Part shown: positions 1 through 9,258 of the stretch, in pieces
How the letters are laid out: each line of letters begins with the position of its first letter
Position numbering within the stretch: the first letter of the stretch is position 1
Assembly: GCF_904846715.1 (NCBI RefSeq)
Contig: NZ_CAJHBU010000006.1
Span: forward strand, 1-64,000
DNA length: 64,000 nucleotides
Source of the DNA: Psychrobacter vallis
GTDB lineage: Bacteria; Pseudomonadota; Gammaproteobacteria; Pseudomonadales; Moraxellaceae
Direction of reading: 5' to 3'
Notes under the pieces: model-generated
The model's input: only the letters and a program-made list of their open reading frames with translations
Told to the model about the DNA's origin: nothing
Databases searched by the model: none
Position numbers and translations under genes: made by a program

Positions 1-89
1 GTTTTTCACATAGTTTTTCACATAGTTTTTCACATAGTTTTTCACATAGTTTTTCACATAGTTTTTCACATAGTTTTTCACATAGTTTT
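1..89. repeat. 12-bp tandem repeat, 7.4 perfect copies
   Basis: The unit GTTTTTCACATA is repeated seven times without a mismatch from 1 to 84 and continues partially to 89. Because the unit is a multiple of three, it reads in frame on the minus strand as NYVK inside the coupled ORF that starts at 135. The array touches the window edge, so its true copy number is unknown. Confidence 0.97.
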
Positions 90-135
90 GCGCGTGACTT
101 TTAGCATCTACGACAGTAATGCTATCGCTACTCAT
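1..135 (-). CDS. N-terminal part of an unidentified protein with NYVK tetrapeptide repeats (cut by window edge)
   Basis: An open frame starts with ATG at 135 and stays open to base 1 for 45 codons. Sixteen ordinary residues (beginning MSSDSITVV) are followed by seven perfect NYVK tetrapeptides and one more Asn. The ATG overlaps the TGA of the upstream xdhC gene in an ATGA arrangement, so translational coupling is likely and the frame is probably real. In other genomes the gene after an XdhC-type factor is often a MocA/MobA-like nucleotidyltransferase. That identity is a guess here, because no recognisable domain lies inside the window. The repeat tract could also be the low-complexity start of an unrelated protein. 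Confidence 0.6.
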   Translation of the reverse strand, partial: MSSDSITVVDAKSHAQNYVKNYVKNYVKNYVKNYVKNYVKNYVKN

Positions 136-1523
136 ACGCTACTCGGTGCAGTATCTGTCTCTATGTCACGGCTCATCATATCACTGCTTATTGCTGCCGC
201 ACTTGCAACGTTATTGTGCAAAAATTCGTCGGGCGCTGTTTGCTCGTGCATAACGGCATTTATCTGAGCCATAATACCAAGCGCGAGGGCTTCGGGGCCA
301 TCTCCACCGAGCTTATAGCCAATCGGATAATGCAACTTACTAATACCAGCATCCAGAACAGTAGGATGACTGATAGTAGCGCTAATTTCATTAATTAAGC
401 GCTCAGTGCGATAGCGTGGTCCTAGTTGCCCAATATATCTGTAATTTTTGGGATGCGCCAGCAGTACTGCCAAACGAGTACGATCTTGACTAAGACTGTG
501 CGACATCAACGCAACAGCCGCATTATTGCTCAGCTTGAGTAACTTTTCGGTACTCTCTAATGGCAGATGCATCACCATATCTGCCTGAGGAAAACGCATC
601 CGAGTCGCATATTGCGCGCGACTGTCTATAACCGTGACATGCCAATCTTGCAGTTTTGCCATCGTGACCAGTGGCATCACATCATTGCCTGCACCGCAAA
701 TCAACAAGCGAGTTTGAGGTTGTAGCCGTTGTATGAGCCACTCTGTGGTTCCGTCCCCATCATCTAAAACAACGTATTTAGCATCGTTATCAAGCGGCTC
801 ATATTTTAACAATGCTGCACTCATATTCGTCAATTTTTGCCAAAACTCAGAGGGTGCTAGATCCAAATCTTTACCAGCACCTATCACCCCTATTTTTCCT
901 AATTGGCTATAGTCATCTAGATTGATGCGCATGCCAATTTGTAACTCAGCGCTTTTTTGCGATTTAGTACTTTGCTGCTGGCAGTTATCAGAGCGAATCA
1001 AAGTCGCTATTGTGGCGGGCTGCTGAGTATAACGAACCTGACAGATTATCTCTAATAGTGGTTTTGCGGTAGTCATTCTTTCAAACAACACATGCACCCG
1101 TCCATTACAACCTAGCCCAAAATTTAGCTCATCTAATTCAGTGCCTAAGTCAGTGTTTGGCTCAATATTTATCTCAATATCTGGTTCAAAGTCTAGCTCA
1201 TCAGATTTTTCAATATCAGACTTGTCTTTTTTGACCGCTACTTGTGCTTGACCATTTTCAGCATACTCAACATCATCGCCTGTCTGATAGACTTGTACAT
1301 TCGCGCCATTACAGGTGAGCCAAAAGGCGCGTTTAATAATATGCGGCTCTAAGCAACCTCCACTAATCATCCCAACCGAGCGACCATCTTCACAGATGAG
1401 CATCATGGCACCAGCGCGGCGATATGCCGACCCTTCAGTACGCACAACGGTTGCCAGTACAGCATCAACGTTTTTTTGCTGAGCCTCACTTGCCAGCTTA
1501 AGAATGTCAGCAACTTGATTCAT
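132..1523 (-). CDS. XdhC/PaoD-family molybdenum cofactor insertion chaperone
   Basis: This 463-residue protein is of the XdhC family, which binds, sulfurates and hands over molybdenum cofactor to xanthine-dehydrogenase-type enzymes; E. coli PaoD is the closest functional analogue. The N-terminal XdhC domain is seen in the stretch VRTEGSAYRRAGAMMLI and in SGGCLEPHI. The C-terminal Rossmann-like domain contains LLICGAGNDVMPL and a conserved GQLGPRYRTE segment near the end. Between YQTGDD and GLGCNGRVHVLFE there is an acidic insertion of about 45 residues rich in Asp and Glu that family members normally lack. It lies downstream of the three structural genes, but a hairpin terminator sits between it and the molybdenum subunit gene, so it may be expressed at a lower level. 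Confidence 0.88.
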   Translation of the reverse strand: MNQVADILKLASEAQQKNVDAVLATVVRTEGSAYRRAGAMMLICEDGRSVGMISGGCLEPHIIKRAFWLTCNGANVQVYQTGDDVEYAENGQAQVAVKKDKSDIEKSDELDFEPDIEINIEPNTDLGTELDELNFGLGCNGRVHVLFERMTTAKPLLEIICQVRYTQQPATIATLIRSDNCQQQSTKSQKSAELQIGMRINLDDYSQLGKIGVIGAGKDLDLAPSEFWQKLTNMSAALLKYEPLDNDAKYVVLDDGDGTTEWLIQRLQPQTRLLICGAGNDVMPLVTMAKLQDWHVTVIDSRAQYATRMRFPQADMVMHLPLESTEKLLKLSNNAAVALMSHSLSQDRTRLAVLLAHPKNYRYIGQLGPRYRTERLINEISATISHPTVLDAGISKLHYPIGYKLGGDGPEALALGIMAQINAVMHEQTAPDEFLHNNVASAAAISSDMMSRDIETDTAPSSV

Positions 1524-1585
1524 AACGCCTCTTATTTAATAATTATTTTTTTGATAATGATAAAAGATACCACCGATTGAGTTAC

Positions 1586-1612
1586 AAAAACCCGCTCATT
1601 AAGCGGGTTTTT
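1586..1612. terminator. Rho-independent terminator between molybdenum subunit gene and xdhC
   Basis: CCCGCT and AGCGGG (1591-1596 and 1602-1607) form a stem with a five-base loop, flanked by an A run on the left and a T run on the right. It can therefore act in both directions. On the minus strand it lies just after the stop codon of the molybdenum subunit gene and about 60 bases before xdhC. Confidence 0.8.
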
Positions 1613-1635
1613 GTCATATATATGGCTCGTAAAAG

Positions 1636-4074
1636 CTACTCCGGCATCTCATAAAGCAGCTTGTCGAGAGTAATAGGGAAGTCATAAACGCGTACACCCA
1701 CAGCATTGTAGACAGCATTAGCAATGGCAGCGGCGGCACCAGCAATCGCCGTTTCGCCAATACCCTTAATATGCATGGGGTTGGTATAAGGGTCATTTTC
1801 TTCTACCAATATCACATCCAGTTGCGGTACATCCGCATTGACTGGCACGTGATACTCTGCAAGATCATGATTGCATAGGCGACCGTCGCGTTTGTCATGG
1901 ATCACTTGCTCCATCAGCGCTGAGCCGATACCGAACACCATGCCACCATAGCACTGTGAAGTAGCAGTTTTTTGGTTGAGGATACGACCAGCGGCAAATG
2001 CGCCCGTCATACGCTTCACTCGAATTTCACCAGTAACCTTATGAACGGCAACTTCAGCGAAATTCGCACCAAACGAAGATTGACGATATTTTTTGCCGTT
2101 TTTGCCCGGTTTTATCTGACCTTTTGCACTGATTTTTTGCTCGTCATATTTACCGACAATATCTGTTAGCGCATAAGAGTCATTGTTATCAAAATCGTAC
2201 TTCTCTGATTCTGATTGTTCTTTCAACACGTGCTCTGATAATGAAATTCCTGTGGTTTCTGATATCTTGTTAATGGTGCTATCAGCGAATGCTTGGCTAT
2301 TCTTCTTAGCAGTCTCTACAGCAGTTAGCTCATGCTCACCAACTTGCTTGATGTGACCGTCAGCCAGCTGAATGGTATCAGGATATAGGCCAACTTTTTC
2401 AGCCAGCATTTCACGCAATTGTTCACAAGCAAGATAAATACTACTACCTGCACTTGCAGCTCCCCAACTGCCTCCTGAGCCTGATGCAGGGGGCAAGGCA
2501 CTGTCTCCCAATTTCATCTCGATATGATCAATGGGTAGTCCTAATAAGTCAGCAGCCACTTGAGAGAACACCGTATAAGAGCCAGTACCAATATCGGTCA
2601 TGTCTGTTTCGATGACAGCTTTGACACCGAGTGTTTTTGATTTATCTACCTGAAGCGTTGCGCGTGCCTCAGAGGGCTGTAATTGATTGCCACGTGCCGC
2701 AGCAGCCATGCCAGTTCCTATCCACCAGTCCCCTTCTAATTGACTGGCTGGTTTGGTGTTTCGCTTACTCCAGCCAAACTGCTCAGCACCTTGTTCCATA
2801 CAAGCAATCAGCTGCCGTGTCGAAAATGGGATGTCTTTACTAGGGTCTTTTTCGGGTTCATTACGGCGGCGTAGCTCGATAGGATCCATATCCAATTGAG
2901 AAGCCAATTCATCCATTGCGCATTCAACCGCGATCATACCAACCGCTTCACCAGGCGCACGCATCGAACCTGATAGCACTTGATTCATATCTACCATTTC
3001 ATAATGGACTCGGCGGTTTTTACCACGGTATAAGTAATGCGTAGACAAAGCGGTCGGTTCAAAGAATGCCTCTCCGGGCAAATTGCTAGAAACGGTATCG
3101 TGAATCAACGTATCGATGACACCCTCTTTATCACAGCCAATTGCGATACGCTGACGAGTATTTGAGCGTCTGACCGTTGCTTCCATCACTTGTGGACGGG
3201 TCATAGTAATCAATACTGGGCGACCAAGCTCTTTTGCGGCGATAGCAGCGGCAATAGACTCAGGGGCAATACCAAGCTTACTGCCAAAGCCACCGCCGAC
3301 GTAATGAGCGATGAGCTGCACTTGGTCTTTACTCAAGTCCAAAGCGTCCATCACCTGTTGCTTGCAAGAGGCAAGCATTTGATTCGCGGTATAGAGGATT
3401 AATTTATCTTCTTCCCAATGTGCCAATGTCGCATGTGGCTCCATGGCAGCGCTGTTTTGACTTGGTGTATGATAAAAACGATCGATCGTTACTTCGGCAT
3501 CGGCTAGGCCTTTATCTGGATCGCCTTGCACATAATTTTTGTCAGAGCCATTTTTTTCATCGACTGCATGGGCATTGGACAGCTCTTGGGTGAAATTCAA
3601 TGCCGCTTGGTCAGTTTCATTTTTGTAGGTTACTTTAAGCGCTTTCGCTCCTTCTGTCGCCGCCTCAAAGGTTTCAGCAATGACAACCGCTATCGGCTGG
3701 CCATGATAAAAGATCTCAGTTACCCCTTGCTTCGGTGCTTTTTTTGCGCCGCCCTGTTGAGAGTTACGTAAAAAATGCTCAGGATCAGTGACAACTTTGA
3801 TAATATTTGGAATACCTTTTAGAGAGTCACTGTCGATTTTCTCTACTTGACCTTTAGCAATTGTCGCACCAACTAAGACACCATAAGCTTGATTGTTCAA
3901 GTGTATTTCAGCGCTATATTTCGCTTGACCGCTAACCTTTAGCGAACCATCAACACGGTTGATCGGCTTACCGACAAGCTTGCTCGGCGTTTTGCTCAGT
4001 AGAGACTCAACAGGCTTATCCATGGTCATTTTTTTGGTCGGTTCTGACTGAGTGATTGATTCAAATAATGCCAT
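1636..4074 (-). CDS. paoC: Aldehyde dehydrogenase/xanthine dehydrogenase family molybdenum-binding subunit (PaoC-like)
   Basis: This is the large molybdopterin-cytosine-dinucleotide subunit of a heterotrimeric aldehyde oxidoreductase. Its 812 residues resemble E. coli PaoC throughout: GKPINRVDGSLKVSGQAKY at the start, YVGGGFGSKLG, GSMRAPGEAVGM, TDMTDIGTGSYTVFSQ, GSGGSWGAASAGSS, and GIGETAIAG near the end, whose Glu fits the catalytic base. It is about 80 residues longer than the E. coli protein. Much of the extra length is a polar, Lys- and Asp-rich stretch near residues 610-690, before the SSFGANFAEVAVHK block. The start lies two bases after the stop of the FAD subunit gene. Substrates are probably aromatic or other cytotoxic aldehydes, by analogy only. 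Confidence 0.88.
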   Translation of the reverse strand: MALFESITQSEPTKKMTMDKPVESLLSKTPSKLVGKPINRVDGSLKVSGQAKYSAEIHLNNQAYGVLVGATIAKGQVEKIDSDSLKGIPNIIKVVTDPEHFLRNSQQGGAKKAPKQGVTEIFYHGQPIAVVIAETFEAATEGAKALKVTYKNETDQAALNFTQELSNAHAVDEKNGSDKNYVQGDPDKGLADAEVTIDRFYHTPSQNSAAMEPHATLAHWEEDKLILYTANQMLASCKQQVMDALDLSKDQVQLIAHYVGGGFGSKLGIAPESIAAAIAAKELGRPVLITMTRPQVMEATVRRSNTRQRIAIGCDKEGVIDTLIHDTVSSNLPGEAFFEPTALSTHYLYRGKNRRVHYEMVDMNQVLSGSMRAPGEAVGMIAVECAMDELASQLDMDPIELRRRNEPEKDPSKDIPFSTRQLIACMEQGAEQFGWSKRNTKPASQLEGDWWIGTGMAAAARGNQLQPSEARATLQVDKSKTLGVKAVIETDMTDIGTGSYTVFSQVAADLLGLPIDHIEMKLGDSALPPASGSGGSWGAASAGSSIYLACEQLREMLAEKVGLYPDTIQLADGHIKQVGEHELTAVETAKKNSQAFADSTINKISETTGISLSEHVLKEQSESEKYDFDNNDSYALTDIVGKYDEQKISAKGQIKPGKNGKKYRQSSFGANFAEVAVHKVTGEIRVKRMTGAFAAGRILNQKTATSQCYGGMVFGIGSALMEQVIHDKRDGRLCNHDLAEYHVPVNADVPQLDVILVEENDPYTNPMHIKGIGETAIAGAAAAIANAVYNAVGVRVYDFPITLDKLLYEMPE

Positions 4075-4076
4075 AA

Positions 4077-5069
4077 TTATGCTCCCTCGCCCGCTAGTGC
4101 GCGCTGAATGACTTGTTTTAGTAGGCGACGCGTCAACGGTATCTTAAAGTCGTTTTGACCATTACCTTTGGCATCATTCAATAATAAATCAGCGGCCTGC
4201 GTAATAATGTCGCTATTGCCATCGGTATCCGTTAATAGTGTCTCAACTTGCTCATTGCGCCATGGCTCAGTACCAATACCACCAAATGCCAGTCGTACGG
4301 TATTCAAATTGCCACTGTCATCAACGTCTACAACTGCGGCACACGATACCAGTGCAAACGCATAAGAGGCGCGATCACGTACTTTGTCGTAGGTGTGGAT
4401 ACCTTTAATAGGTGCAGGTAACACAACATGAGTAATAAGCTCGCCTTCTTCTAATACCGTCTCAATATGCGGCGTGTCTTTTGGTAAGCAATAAAAATCT
4501 TTGACAGCAATGGTGCGCGTGCTGCCATCGGCTTTTACTGTCTCAATTTTTGCATCAAGCAAACGCATGGCCACGGCCATATCGGATGGATGCTGAGCAA
4601 TACAGGCATCGCTCGTGCCTAAGATAGCAAGTGTACGATTCTCGCCATTGATGGCTGGACAACCCGTTCCTGGCTCTCGTTTATTACAGGCACTGTCTGT
4701 CTGATAAAAATAATAACAACGCGTACGCTGTAAGAAGTTGCCACCAGTAGTCGCTCTATTGCGTAATTGTCCAGTCGCCCCTGCCAAGATCGCCCGCGCT
4801 AACACGGGATAATTTGCAATGATATCAGGATGTGCTGCCAGATCACTATTGGTCACTAGTGTGCCAATACGCAAACCACCATCATCAGTGGTTTCAACCT
4901 GCTCTAACTCTAGGCGAGTGATATCTACCAATTTAATGGGCGTTTCAATCTCTAGTTTCATCAAATCTAATAAATTAGTACCACCTGCGATAAAAGTAGC
5001 GTCTTCGGCACTAGCAGATGTGGCAGCTTGCTCTGGTGCAGCAGCACGGTCATATTCAAATCGTTTCAT
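4077..5069 (-). CDS. paoB: FAD-binding subunit with extra [4Fe-4S] cysteines (PaoB-like)
   Basis: The 330-residue middle subunit carries electrons from the molybdenum site to an acceptor through FAD. FAD-binding motifs are visible as FIAGGTNLLDLMK and ATTGGNFLQRTRCYYF. The cysteines in RTRCYYFYQTDSACNKREPGTGCPAI and in the following SDACIAQHPSD match the additional [4Fe-4S] cluster known from E. coli PaoB and 4-hydroxybenzoyl-CoA reductase. That cluster is absent from ordinary xanthine dehydrogenase FAD subunits, so it supports the Pao assignment. The ATG overlaps the upstream TGA (ATGA) and follows a strong AGGAGG ribosome binding site inside the upstream gene. Confidence 0.9.
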   Translation of the reverse strand: MKRFEYDRAAAPEQAATSASAEDATFIAGGTNLLDLMKLEIETPIKLVDITRLELEQVETTDDGGLRIGTLVTNSDLAAHPDIIANYPVLARAILAGATGQLRNRATTGGNFLQRTRCYYFYQTDSACNKREPGTGCPAINGENRTLAILGTSDACIAQHPSDMAVAMRLLDAKIETVKADGSTRTIAVKDFYCLPKDTPHIETVLEEGELITHVVLPAPIKGIHTYDKVRDRASYAFALVSCAAVVDVDDSGNLNTVRLAFGGIGTEPWRNEQVETLLTDTDGNSDIITQAADLLLNDAKGNGQNDFKIPLTRRLLKQVIQRALAGEGA

Positions 5070-5725
5070 GAGCGACCTCCTGTCGTACCAGTTGCTGTCT
5101 TATTATTTGTTGATTTTTTACCAAGCTGGGTCTCACTAGGCGGCGGCGACCAAATTCCTGTCACGCTTGCCCCTTGCACTGAGCTGTCAGCTGTTTGAGA
5201 GGTTGAAGACGCTGATACTTGCTCCTCCAGCACTTGTGAGATGGCTTTAATGATATTAGGATAAGCAGAACAGCGACATATATTGCCACTCATGCGCTCA
5301 GCAATTTCTTGTACAAGCAAGCCATCAGGGTGCTGCAAATCTGTGCTCACATGACTTGGCCAATTTTGCTTCACTTCCTCTATCAGCGCTGTCGCCGAAC
5401 AAATTTGTCCAGGAGTACAATATCCGCACTGAAAGGCGTCGTTGTCCTTAAACGCTTGCTGCAATGCTGATAGTGAATCAGGCATGCCGATGCCTTCGAT
5501 GGTAGTAATTTCATCACCATCATGCATGACTGCAAGTGTCAGACAAGAATTGACCCGTCGACCATTGATGAGCATTGTGCAAGCTCCACATTGACCGTGG
5601 TCACAGCCTTTTTTGGGTCCGGTGATTTGTAAGTGTTGACGACAGACATCGAGCAACGTCGTGCGTGTGTCAAGATTATCAAGCTGATAATCCTTTTTAT
5701 TAATGGTTAACGTCAAAGTAGACAT
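5066..5725 (-). CDS. paoA: [2Fe-2S] subunit of aldehyde oxidoreductase (PaoA-like), predicted cytoplasmic
   Basis: The small subunit carries two [2Fe-2S] clusters. The plant-ferredoxin-type set is GCDHGQCGACTMLINGRRVNSC and the second set is FQCGYCTPGQI plus GNICRCSAYPNI. An in-frame ATG exists at 5812, but I prefer 5725, which gives MSTLTLTINKK and the usual family N-terminus with a GAGAAG ribosome binding site; the product is then 219 residues. E. coli PaoA has a twin-arginine signal, whereas neither start gives an RR motif here, so the complex probably stays in the cytoplasm. A C-terminal Ser/Thr-rich tail of about 50 residues follows the second cluster domain. Confidence 0.87.
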   Translation of the reverse strand: MSTLTLTINKKDYQLDNLDTRTTLLDVCRQHLQITGPKKGCDHGQCGACTMLINGRRVNSCLTLAVMHDGDEITTIEGIGMPDSLSALQQAFKDNDAFQCGYCTPGQICSATALIEEVKQNWPSHVSTDLQHPDGLLVQEIAERMSGNICRCSAYPNIIKAISQVLEEQVSASSTSQTADSSVQGASVTGIWSPPPSETQLGKKSTNNKTATGTTGGRS

Positions 5726-5812
5726 GCTGGCTTCTCGCTGGCAGATGAACAGAATGGAATGGCAAAGAACGCCTGATAAAAGAGCGTCGATAGATTTATT
5801 ATGCCGTATCAA

Positions 5813-6191
5813 AACGGTTATTTTGTTTTCACTTTGTAGTTATTAGAGTGTAGTTTTTAATCTAGAACGTCCTTAAAATAAGAAGGCTTTTGGTGTATTA
5901 CTTTCTGTTAGAGCCTATTTTAACAACTAATTATGACTACCTATCACTAGTGTTTACCCCTGCTGTATCACCGCTACGCATACCTTTATTTCAATTATTC
6001 CAATCAACAAAACTTTATACCTATCATTTACCTTGTCGTTAACGACGATTACATTTGCGCTACTTAAGTCGTAACCTAGAGTGCATTGTAATCACCGTAT
6101 CATTCTCTTAATATTGATTGCACGGATGTGGCTGGACAACACACCAGACACATCTCCTTTAAAATATAAATAACACTACTTGCGAGGCATT
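5813..6191. other. Intergenic region, divergent promoter area of pao operon and dsbA-like gene
   Basis: About 380 bases without a gene separate two divergent genes and must hold both promoters. The only discrete element I see is a perfect 12-base palindrome GTCGTTAACGAC at 6035-6046, which could be an operator. No clear -35/-10 pair stands out on either strand. Confidence 0.4.
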
Positions 6192-6845
6192 ATGGAACCA
6201 TCAGAAAAACCACTTCGAATAGACATCGTCTCAGACGTTGTCTGCCCTTGGTGTGTCATCGGCTATCGTCAACTGGCACAAGCACTTGAGCAAACCAATA
6301 CCGCTCATACCATCCACTGGCATCCGTTTGAGTTAAACCCTAACATGCCAAGCGAGGGTCAGAACCTACGCGAGCATATCATTGAGAAGTACGGCTCGAC
6401 GAAGCAAGAGTCCGATGCGAGCCGAGTTAGAATGGCCGAAGCAGGTCGTGAAGTGGGCTTTGAGTTCAATTTCAATGACGATACGCGTATGCACAATACC
6501 TTTAATTTGCATCAGCTCCTGCATTTTGCAGATCAGCAAGGCCGTATGCATGACTTAAAACAAGCCTTGTTTGTCGCGCATTTCACCAATAACAGAGACA
6601 TCTCTGATATCAATGTACTTGCTGATATCGCAGCAGAGATTGGGCTTGATCGTAGCAAGGCGCTGGCAGTATTGGAAGGTCAGTTCTTTGCTAAGGAAGT
6701 ACGTACGGCAGAGCAGCACTGGCAACAACAAGGCATTCAAAGTGTACCAGCGGTTATTTTTAATGAGCGCCATCTTGTCAGCGGTGCTCAAGGCGTCGAT
6801 AATTACATAAGTATTTTAGAGCAGTTAGCCACCATGCCTGACTGA
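6192..6845 (+). CDS. DsbA family oxidoreductase, FrnE-like
   Basis: The protein is a thioredoxin-fold 2-hydroxychromene-2-carboxylate isomerase/FrnE-type DsbA. The active-site CPWC lies in IVSDVVCPWCVIGYRQL near the N-terminus and the cis-proline loop is SVPAVIF near residue 185. No signal peptide is present, so unlike true DsbA it is cytoplasmic. The frame opens with TTG at 6180, but the ATG at 6192 (MEPSEKPLRID) fits the family start, giving 217 residues. GCGAGG lies just upstream as a closely spaced ribosome binding site. It is followed 29 bases later by a haloacid dehalogenase-like gene and probably shares its transcript. FrnE proteins are linked to oxidative stress; the substrate is unknown. 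Confidence 0.87.
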   Translation: MEPSEKPLRIDIVSDVVCPWCVIGYRQLAQALEQTNTAHTIHWHPFELNPNMPSEGQNLREHIIEKYGSTKQESDASRVRMAEAGREVGFEFNFNDDTRMHNTFNLHQLLHFADQQGRMHDLKQALFVAHFTNNRDISDINVLADIAAEIGLDRSKALAVLEGQFFAKEVRTAEQHWQQQGIQSVPAVIFNERHLVSGAQGVDNYISILEQLATMPD

Positions 6846-6874
6846 ATCATTATTTAGAATAAAAAGGATTTTTT

Positions 6875-7570
6875 ATGTCCTCTGATTACAGCCCAAATAT
6901 CATTGTGTTCGATGTTAATGAAACCCTGCTTGATATCAATACGCTTGCGCCTTTATTTACACGGGTCTTTGGTACGCAAGCTGTTCTGAGAGAATGGTTC
7001 GCACAACTGGTTTTGTACTCACAGACCATGACTTTATCTGGGCTGTATACACCTTTTGGTGAGCTTGGCATCGGTGCGTTACGCATGGTAGCTGATATTC
7101 ATCAGACAACGCTGACAGAGAGCGATATTGCCGAATTAAAAGAGCGTATGAACAACATGCCTGCCCATGCGGATGCGATACCAGCACTGACTCGTTTACG
7201 AGAGGCAGGGTTCCGATTGGTAACGCTGACCAACTCAGCGAGTGGCGCTTCCCCAACTCCTTTAGAAAAAGCGGGATTAAGCCACTTTTTTGAGCAGCAT
7301 TTCAGCGTTGAGACCGTCAGTAAGTTCAAGCCTGCACCTGAAACTTATCAAATGGTAGCGAAGGAGTTATCTGTTAAAACGTCAGACTTATGCCTTGTTG
7401 CCTGTCATCTTTGGGATACCATAGGCGCGCAAGCGGCAGGTTGTCGTGGTGCATTTTTGACGCGTCCTTATAATGCGATGCTTAACGCGCCAAATGTACC
7501 AGTACCGGATTTGACCGCATCAGATTTATCGACGCTAGCAGATCAAATTATTAGCAAAAAGGGTGCTTAA
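6875..7570 (+). CDS. Haloacid dehalogenase type II family hydrolase
   Basis: The 231-residue HAD-superfamily protein is of the L-2-haloacid dehalogenase type. The nucleophile Asp13 sits in VFDVNETLLD, motif II is LVTLTNSASG, the motif III lysine is in SKFKPAPETY, and motif IV is ACHLWDTIGAQAAG. The NET after the nucleophile marks a subgroup that differs from the YGTL of characterised dehalogenases, so true dehalogenase activity is uncertain and a phosphatase-like role is possible. It follows the FrnE-like gene by 29 bases, which include AAAAGGA, and ends before a strong bidirectional terminator. Confidence 0.85.
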   Translation: MSSDYSPNIIVFDVNETLLDINTLAPLFTRVFGTQAVLREWFAQLVLYSQTMTLSGLYTPFGELGIGALRMVADIHQTTLTESDIAELKERMNNMPAHADAIPALTRLREAGFRLVTLTNSASGASPTPLEKAGLSHFFEQHFSVETVSKFKPAPETYQMVAKELSVKTSDLCLVACHLWDTIGAQAAGCRGAFLTRPYNAMLNAPNVPVPDLTASDLSTLADQIISKKGA

Positions 7571-7630
7571 TACAGGCGTTCGCTAGAGTGCTATTAAGCC
7601 TATCTTGTAGCTTTCAAAAAACCATAGCGC

Positions 7631-7667
7631 AAAAAAATGCTGCTTCAATTTTGAAACAGCATTTTTT
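7631..7667. terminator. Bidirectional terminator between convergent genes
   Basis: AATGCTG and CAGCATT, extended by TTCAA/TTGAA, form a long stem flanked by an A run and a T run. It serves the HAD gene on the plus strand and the formaldehyde dehydrogenase gene on the minus strand. Confidence 0.9.
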
Positions 7668-7723
7668 ATTGTAAAGTCGGCAATTTAAAACCGTAACCTT
7701 GATATTACCGTCAGCAACTGCTC

Positions 7724-8878
<1,155 letters not shown>

Positions 8879-8954
8879 TTACGATACACATCGCTACTGT
8901 TTTAGTGTCATTATAATGATTTCAATATGTAGTGAGTTCAGTATAAAAACGGGT

Positions 8955-9032
8955 CAGCGGAACGGGTATAATTTTTTGCAGCCTCTGTCACGCTTGTGAA
9001 CAGCCAGCAAAGAAAATTGATACCAGTACAAC
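8955..9032 (+). repeat. 78-bp palindromic repeat, copy A (degenerate)
   Basis: The stretch has the same plan as copies B and C: an outer arm GGGTATAATTTTTT, an inner GCCTCTG block, an AGCAA block and a return arm AAAATTGATACCAGT. Its outer arms have diverged, so the terminal pairing is weaker than in the other two copies. Confidence 0.7.
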
Positions 9033-9127
9033 ACAATGGACGAATGCACCATTTCTATTATGAATTGCCTATACTTGAGGCCATGCGGTAACAACTGATC
9101 TGAATAAAGACCCTTTCAGCTTATCTT

Positions 9128-9163
9128 GCTTACTGATGATAGGCAAGCTTGAGAACAGTAAGC
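9128..9163. promoter_or_regulatory. Inverted repeat, possible LysR-type operator
   Basis: Perfect 8-base arms GCTTACTG and CAGTAAGC are separated by 20 bases, about 95 bases before the LysR start and in the shared promoter region with frmA. No U-tract follows, so a terminator is unlikely. The operator role is inference. Confidence 0.3.
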
Positions 9164-9258
9164 ATTTTTATCTTCACCGATGTTTACCATTATAGTTTTT
9201 TCTGTAGGTATAACAATATGCTATATTTGCAAATATCTTTTACATATTGGTAATAATA

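Noticed and set aside
1..89. The 12-bp array considered as a CRISPR or iteron array
   Set aside because: No spacers separate the units, and the array reads in frame as protein in a coupled ORF.
1614..1796. 60-codon frame antisense-shifted within the molybdenum subunit gene
   Set aside because: Out-of-frame overlap with a strongly conserved coding region; low-complexity Leu/Ser-rich reading.
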